Origin: Neptuniibacter sp.
GTDB taxonomy: Bacteria > Pseudomonadota > Gammaproteobacteria > Pseudomonadales > Balneatricaceae
Assembly: GCA_030149405.1 (NCBI GenBank)
Contig: JASBRM010000160.1
Location: 1 to 9,277, forward strand
Length of the DNA: 9,277 nt
Reading direction: 5' to 3'
Positions 5,773-9,277 of this stretch are shown piece by piece. The notes beneath the pieces are model-generated. The model was not told the origin of the DNA and ran no database searches. It saw nothing but the letters and a program-made list of their open reading frames with translations. How positions within the stretch are numbered: position 1 is the first letter of the stretch; each line of letters starts with the position of its first letter. A program made the position numbers and the translations under genes.

Positions 5773-7796
5773 ATTTCTTGTTCCAGTAAGCAAAGCTTGA
5801 TGGTGAAGCAGGTTCCAAGGTTTGGAGCACTGGATACAAAGAGGCTCCCACCGAGCTGTTCAATATAGTCACGGGTTAAATATACACCGATACCCATTCC
5901 TGATCCTGACTTTGTTGATTCGAATGGTTTGAATAATTTTTCCCTGATGAATTCTGGCTCCATACCAATTCCTGTATCCCTGATCTTAAGTTCTGCTTGT
6001 TTGCCTATTTGATTAAGCTCAATTGTTATCTGTCCATCGTCAGGGGTGGCATCCTGAGCGTTTTTAATCAGGTGAGAAATGGACATCATCAACCGTTCTT
6101 TGTCAGCCTTAATCATCATCTCTGTATCAAGATAATTAAAAGTAGGTCGAGGTACGCCGGACTTATTGTGGGCCATTGCCATCTCGATTATAGAGATTAG
6201 ATTTATCTTTTCCCAGTCATCTGGCTTATTGTTTTTAAGCTTAAACAGCAGGTCTTTCATACGGGTAACGGAGTTGCTGACCGTACTTATCGCATCCGCT
6301 ACAAAGGCTGGGTTGTTTATGTGCTTGTCCGCATTTTTTACTACCAGATCTTGCTGAGCGATTAAGTTGTTGAGGTCATGCATTACAAAGGAGCTTAATT
6401 TGTTATAAACGTTAAGCTGAATCTGTTCTTCTAATCTTTTCTCTTGAATTTGTAGCTTAATATGCGCTGCTAATTGGCTACCGATGGCTCTTAATAAATC
6501 TAAGTCTTCCCAAGTTGGTTTTTTTTCTACCTTATGCGTTAGGGAGACAAAGCCAACCAGCTCATTGTTTGTTAGCAGTGGTGCGATTATCCATATGTCA
6601 TGTATCAGAGATGCCCATTTGGGCAGTTTTTCATTGTGATTTGAAATTTGTTCTTTTTCGTTTGCATGAGGGTAGAAAATCCAGTCATTTTCGCTCATGC
6701 AATTGATAAATTCAGACTCAATGGGTTCAACGAGTAGGTTTATGTCCGTCTGATCAGTAGTATTACATTTGGGTACAAAATAATTACCTTCTCTGACCCA
6801 TAAAATGCCTGAATCGCACTTAAATGTTTTTGTAATTACGTTAATAACTAATTCATGAGGGGATTCTGACGTTTCTTGTGACAACAGATTGCTGATTTTT
6901 AGCCATTCTTCTCTGTAGTCATATATATGGCTGAAAAAATTCTTGTTTATTAGGACAATAATCTTCGATTTTAACTGGCGGGATGAATACAAGATTACAA
7001 TGCAGAACATTGCCGCAAACGTTATGAAGATTAAAGAGGTGGTTGTCCAGCTACCACTTACATCATTTAAATAGTATGCCCCAAACAGTATGAGCGTTAA
7101 GAACAGTGCGGATGTCAGAATAGTCGAGCTGTAAAATGCTGCATTCTGAGATAGTTTTAATTTCTGGGGTGAATCTTCGTTGGGAATAGCTACAACGCCA
7201 ATTGCCATGATGAAGCAGGCGGCAAGGTATACAGAAGCTCTGATATGAATTGAAATGTCGTAGCCTTCATCGTTGAAAATACTGTATGTGTGATAAAAAA
7301 GATCGTAGAAAAGCAGGATACCAATGCTAACGCATACCACTTTAATCTGTCGGTCATAAATACTGGACCGAAATAGTATTTCAACACACCATATGGTGCA
7401 GATTGATAAAAATAATGCGATCACACTGCCAGTTATTGGAGTGAGTTCGTAGCCATAATACAGCAAAATAAAAGTGGCTAATGTCACAGCCCAGCACAGC
7501 CAGAAAATAAGCTTTATAGCGTTTAATTTTTTGATGCTGATGTCTTCTGGTAAGGCCCTGGAAATTGCTAAAACCCATATGCTGTAGTGCATGCATTCAA
7601 AAAACAGATCTAAATCATTCGGGATGCTCAGTCCGCTGTTTGATGGTGTTAGGCTGAATAGCCAAAATGAATTAAATAGTGCAGCCAGAGTCAATGCATA
7701 ACAACTTCGCCTCCGGTAAAACTGAACCGCGAAAACAGCAGCCAGGGAGATTGAAATAACGCTGGCGCTTAAATATGGGGTCATCCAATTCAGCAT
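5769..7796 (-). CDS. prsK: PrsK, membrane sensor histidine kinase of the exosortase system
   Basis: 675-residue histidine kinase, close to the usual length of the PEP-CTERM-system PrsK family. The N-terminal 270 residues form about eight or nine TM helices with short loops, so there is no sizeable periplasmic sensor domain. A GAF-like domain follows (about 300-450), then a coiled linker (about 448-465). The phospho-acceptor is H473 in FVMHDLNNLIAQ. The ATP-binding domain has the N box HLIKNAQDAT (N579), the G1 box DTGIGM (607-612), the F box KPFEST (623-628) and the G2 box GSGMGIGVY (631-639). It should phosphorylate D55 of PrsR, encoded immediately downstream with a 4-base overlap. The input signal is unknown; it may be sensed in the membrane or by the GAF domain. 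The start at 7796 is the first ATG after an in-frame stop and has no clear ribosome site; the ATG four codons later is an alternative. Confidence 0.92.
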   Translation of the reverse strand: MLNWMTPYLSASVISISLAAVFAVQFYRRRSCYALTLAALFNSFWLFSLTPSNSGLSIPNDLDLFFECMHYSIWVLAISRALPEDISIKKLNAIKLIFWLCWAVTLATFILLYYGYELTPITGSVIALFLSICTIWCVEILFRSSIYDRQIKVVCVSIGILLFYDLFYHTYSIFNDEGYDISIHIRASVYLAACFIMAIGVVAIPNEDSPQKLKLSQNAAFYSSTILTSALFLTLILFGAYYLNDVSGSWTTTSLIFITFAAMFCIVILYSSRQLKSKIIVLINKNFFSHIYDYREEWLKISNLLSQETSESPHELVINVITKTFKCDSGILWVREGNYFVPKCNTTDQTDINLLVEPIESEFINCMSENDWIFYPHANEKEQISNHNEKLPKWASLIHDIWIIAPLLTNNELVGFVSLTHKVEKKPTWEDLDLLRAIGSQLAAHIKLQIQEKRLEEQIQLNVYNKLSSFVMHDLNNLIAQQDLVVKNADKHINNPAFVADAISTVSNSVTRMKDLLFKLKNNKPDDWEKINLISIIEMAMAHNKSGVPRPTFNYLDTEMMIKADKERLMMSISHLIKNAQDATPDDGQITIELNQIGKQAELKIRDTGIGMEPEFIREKLFKPFESTKSGSGMGIGVYLTRDYIEQLGGSLFVSSAPNLGTCFTIKLCLLEQEI

Positions 7797-7967
7797 AAGA
7801 TTAATGCACCATTTAAAGGGACGATGAGTTCGTTATAGAATCCAGAGCACATAATACTAATTGCGCACAGAGAGGATAAAGCATCTGCAGCTTTCTGTCT
7901 TTAGGTATGTTCAGACACTTATTAAGTGAATGGATTGAAATAATTATTTACTTTTTTAAGAGATTTC
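7797..7967. promoter_or_regulatory. Divergent intergenic region between prsK and lrgA
   Basis: 171 bases that must carry the promoters for both prsK-prsR (leftward) and lrgAB (rightward). It is AT-rich near lrgA and contains a perfect 12-base palindrome at 7938-7949. I could not find a sigma-70 pair with good -35 and -10 boxes at normal spacing on either strand, nor a sigma-54 GG-N10-GC element. The ribosome site for lrgA is only a weak AAGAGA, 4 bases before its ATG. Confidence 0.5.
7938..7949. repeat. 12-base perfect palindrome upstream of lrgA
   Basis: AAATAATTATTT is a perfect palindrome ending 18 bases before the lrgA start codon. It could be an operator for an unidentified regulator, or a chance product of AT-rich sequence. 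Confidence 0.3.
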
Positions 7968-8321
7968 ATGGTTCAAGGTTTTGCAATTTTACTGATTTGT
8001 CAGTTGATAGGGGAGGTGCTGGTGCATCTTCTATCAGTGCCTATTCCTGGGTCAGTTATTGGGATGGTGGTTCTTTTTATTATTATGGTTGTGTTGGGTA
8101 GAGTTCCACAAGGGTTGCGTGAGGTCAGTGATGGGTTGCTTAAATGTTTGCCATTGTTGCTTGTGCCGGCAGGGGTGGGATTAATGAACCATTTTGGGGT
8201 TCTCTCTCACTATTGGGTAGGCCTGTTAATCTCGCTGTTTGTAAGTACATTCGTGACTATGCTGGTAGTGTCCCTATTACTGAAATGTCTTTCACCTGCA
8301 GATAAGAGTGATCAGCGTTGA
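7968..8321 (+). CDS. lrgA: LrgA/CidA-family holin-like membrane protein
   Basis: 117-residue inner-membrane protein with four predicted TM helices (about 4-21, 28-44, 62-78, 84-107) and a short polar C-terminal tail. It carries the family hallmark PIPGSVIGM (residues 25-33), the LGRVP loop and LLLVPAGVG (68-76). Small proteins of this family (CidA, LrgA, E. coli YohJ) are holin-like; they have been tied to control of murein hydrolase activity and cell lysis in Staphylococcus and, in other bacteria, to small-metabolite export together with the LrgB partner. The function here is not known. The gene overlaps lrgB by one base (TGATG), which suggests translational coupling. It is transcribed away from prsK, and no dedicated regulator (LytSR or LysR-type) is present in the window. 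Confidence 0.87.
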   Translation: MVQGFAILLICQLIGEVLVHLLSVPIPGSVIGMVVLFIIMVVLGRVPQGLREVSDGLLKCLPLLLVPAGVGLMNHFGVLSHYWVGLLISLFVSTFVTMLVVSLLLKCLSPADKSDQR

Positions 8322-9028
8322 TGGACAGTTGGCATGATGTTAGTTCGTTTCCTGTTTTGTGGTTGGTTGTAACCCTAGTGGTGTTCATGGGGGCAGCGTG
8401 GCTGAACCAAAAGGCTGGTAAAACACCGTTTTTACACCCAGTTCTTGTTTCACTGAGTATAATTATCGTCATACTTAAGCTGATGGAGATTGATTACTCA
8501 ACTTACATGCAGGGAGGTCAGTACATCCATTTTTTACTAGGCCCGGCTGTAGTTGCTTTGGCTGTTCCGCTTTATGACAACATCGAGACCGTTAAAAAGC
8601 TACTTTTACCATTATTACTGGGCAGTTTTGTCGGAGCATTCGTTGCAGCGGTCTCTGTCATACTAATCGGAATCTGGTTTGGGTTCAGTGATCAGATTCT
8701 GTTATCGATGGCCCCAAAATCGGTGACTTCGCCCATTGCTATTGCCGTGGCAGAAAAGATAGGTGGGTTCCCATCCCTTGCTGCGGGTTTGGTGTTAATT
8801 ACCGGGGCTATGGGGTGCTTGATTGCTCCTGTTGTGTATAAGTTGTTAGGGATTACAGATCCTTCAGTTAAAGGGTTTGTATTGGGTGTGGGTGCTCATG
8901 CGATGGGGACGGCCTATGCATTTGAGTATGGTGTGATTGCAGGAGCTTTTGGTGGCTTGGCGATGGGTATGACGGGAGCGTTTACAGCATTTATGTTGCC
9001 AGTGCTTATTCCTCTTTTGGGCTTGTGA
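8321..9028 (+). CDS. lrgB: LrgB/CidB-family membrane protein
   Basis: 235-residue polytopic inner-membrane protein, the usual size for LrgB/CidB/YohK. Family motifs present: FLLGPAVVALAVPLY (residues about 68-82), PKSVTSPIAIAVAEKIGG (about 127-144) and the C-terminal GVGAHAMGTAYAFE segment (about 187-200), followed by a small-residue-rich helix. Its partner is LrgA, encoded directly upstream. I chose the ATG at 8321, which overlaps the lrgA stop as TGATG. A TTG one codon earlier (8318) would make a 4-base overlap but is a poorer start and adds only one residue. No hairpin plus T-run is visible after the stop at 9026-9028, so termination may be Rho-dependent or transcription may continue toward zapE. 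Confidence 0.88.
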   Translation: MDSWHDVSSFPVLWLVVTLVVFMGAAWLNQKAGKTPFLHPVLVSLSIIIVILKLMEIDYSTYMQGGQYIHFLLGPAVVALAVPLYDNIETVKKLLLPLLLGSFVGAFVAAVSVILIGIWFGFSDQILLSMAPKSVTSPIAIAVAEKIGGFPSLAAGLVLITGAMGCLIAPVVYKLLGITDPSVKGFVLGVGAHAMGTAYAFEYGVIAGAFGGLAMGMTGAFTAFMLPVLIPLLGL

Positions 9029-9182
9029 GCTCTTTTGTCGACGAATTGTTACGAAAATCATGATGTTTGGTAATTAATTAGTCGATTTACACCCTTTTCA
9101 TCTTTATGTTGCAATTGCTAAATAATGTATTCGCCGGTAAAGTTCGCGCAGTTACAAAGATGAAACAGAACTGGCATTCCTC
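9029..9182 (+). promoter_or_regulatory. lrgB-zapE intergenic region, probable zapE leader
   Basis: 154 bases without a gene. It holds AT-rich palindromes TAATTAATTA (9071-9080) and ATCATGAT (9057-9064). AATAAT at 9121-9126 is a fair -10 candidate, but the only matching -35 is weak (TTCATC at 9097-9102, 18-base spacing). I give this promoter low confidence. The zapE start has no strong ribosome site. Confidence 0.3.
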
Positions 9183-9277
9183 ATGACTCCATTAGAGCGC
9201 TACAAGCAAGACCTGCAACGTGATGATTTCTCCTATGATCCAGCTCAGGAGATGGCTGTAGAGCACCTTCAGCGTCT
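9183..9277 (+). CDS. zapE: Cell division protein ZapE, AFG1-like ATPase (3' partial)
   Basis: Only the first 31 codons are inside the window. The N-terminus MTPLERYKQDLQRDDF, followed by PAQEMAVEHLQRL, is the characteristic start of ZapE/YhcM, the AFG1-like P-loop ATPase associated with the late divisome and FtsZ-ring stability in gammaproteobacteria. The Walker motifs are downstream of the edge, so catalysis cannot be judged. It is separated from lrgB by 154 bases and is probably an independent core gene that marks the end of the accessory locus. Confidence 0.85.
   Translation, partial: MTPLERYKQDLQRDDFSYDPAQEMAVEHLQR

Noticed and set aside
5773..5793. ATG at 5793 as the prsR start
   Set aside because: It would add seven unconserved residues and enlarge the overlap with prsK; the ATG at 5772 gives the classical ATGA overlap and places the receiver domain at the usual distance.
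7800..7815. TGGTGCATTAATC (minus strand) before prsK as a sigma-54 promoter
   Set aside because: The -12 GC is missing at the required spacing and the element is almost on the start codon.
8318..8320. TTG start for lrgB
   Set aside because: An ATG follows immediately at 8321 and gives the common TGATG coupling; TTG is a rarer start and adds only one residue.
9172..9186. TGGCAT sequence before zapE as a sigma-54 promoter
   Set aside because: The required GC at 12-base offset is GA and the element overlaps the zapE start codon.
1..9277. CRISPR arrays, tRNA/rRNA genes, insertion sequences, phage genes
   Set aside because: No spaced direct repeats, cloverleaf-like sequences, transposase or integrase reading frames or terminal inverted repeats were seen; all long frames are accounted for by the genes listed.

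Overview
The window looks like the chromosome of a Gram-negative gammaproteobacterium, probably marine (an Oceanospirillales/Alteromonadales-like lineage). The grounds are a moderately AT-rich composition by eye, a lipoprotein with a classical lipobox, an exosortase/PEP-CTERM-type locus, and a ZapE start at the right edge. The taxonomic placement is inference; no rRNA or other marker is present.

Layout. (1) Positions 2-4370, + strand: a likely operon with the C-terminal two thirds of an exosortase with a fused EpsI domain (XrtD-like, 5' end cut by the window), a TPR-repeat lipoprotein of the PrsT type, and an ExeA-like P-loop ATPase of the PEP-CTERM-locus family. It ends in a strong hairpin plus T-run terminator that overlaps the ATPase stop codon. 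(2) Positions 4390-7796, - strand, convergent with the operon: prsK-prsR, a multi-TM/GAF sensor histidine kinase followed, through a 4-base ATGA overlap, by a sigma-54-dependent response regulator. (3) Positions 7968-9028, + strand, divergent from prsK: an lrgA-lrgB (CidA/CidB-type) membrane protein pair. (4) Positions 9183-9277, + strand: the first 31 codons of zapE, a cell-division ATPase gene.

How the parts fit. In known exosortase systems, secreted proteins with a C-terminal sorting tail (PEP-CTERM, or VPLPA-CTERM for XrtD) are recognised and presumably cleaved by the integral-membrane exosortase; such loci co-occur with exopolysaccharide genes. PrsK/PrsR is the associated two-component pair thought to switch on sorting-tail genes from sigma-54 promoters. 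PrsT and the ATPase are conserved companions of unknown biochemical role. Here the processing operon and its presumed regulators converge on one shared terminator. No sorting-tail substrate, no glycosyltransferase and no convincing sigma-54 promoter lies inside the window, so the targets must be elsewhere, and the rest of the locus probably continues to the left. lrgAB and zapE look like unrelated neighbours. No RNA genes, CRISPR arrays or insertion sequences were seen, and no gene-free stretch exceeds about 170 bases.
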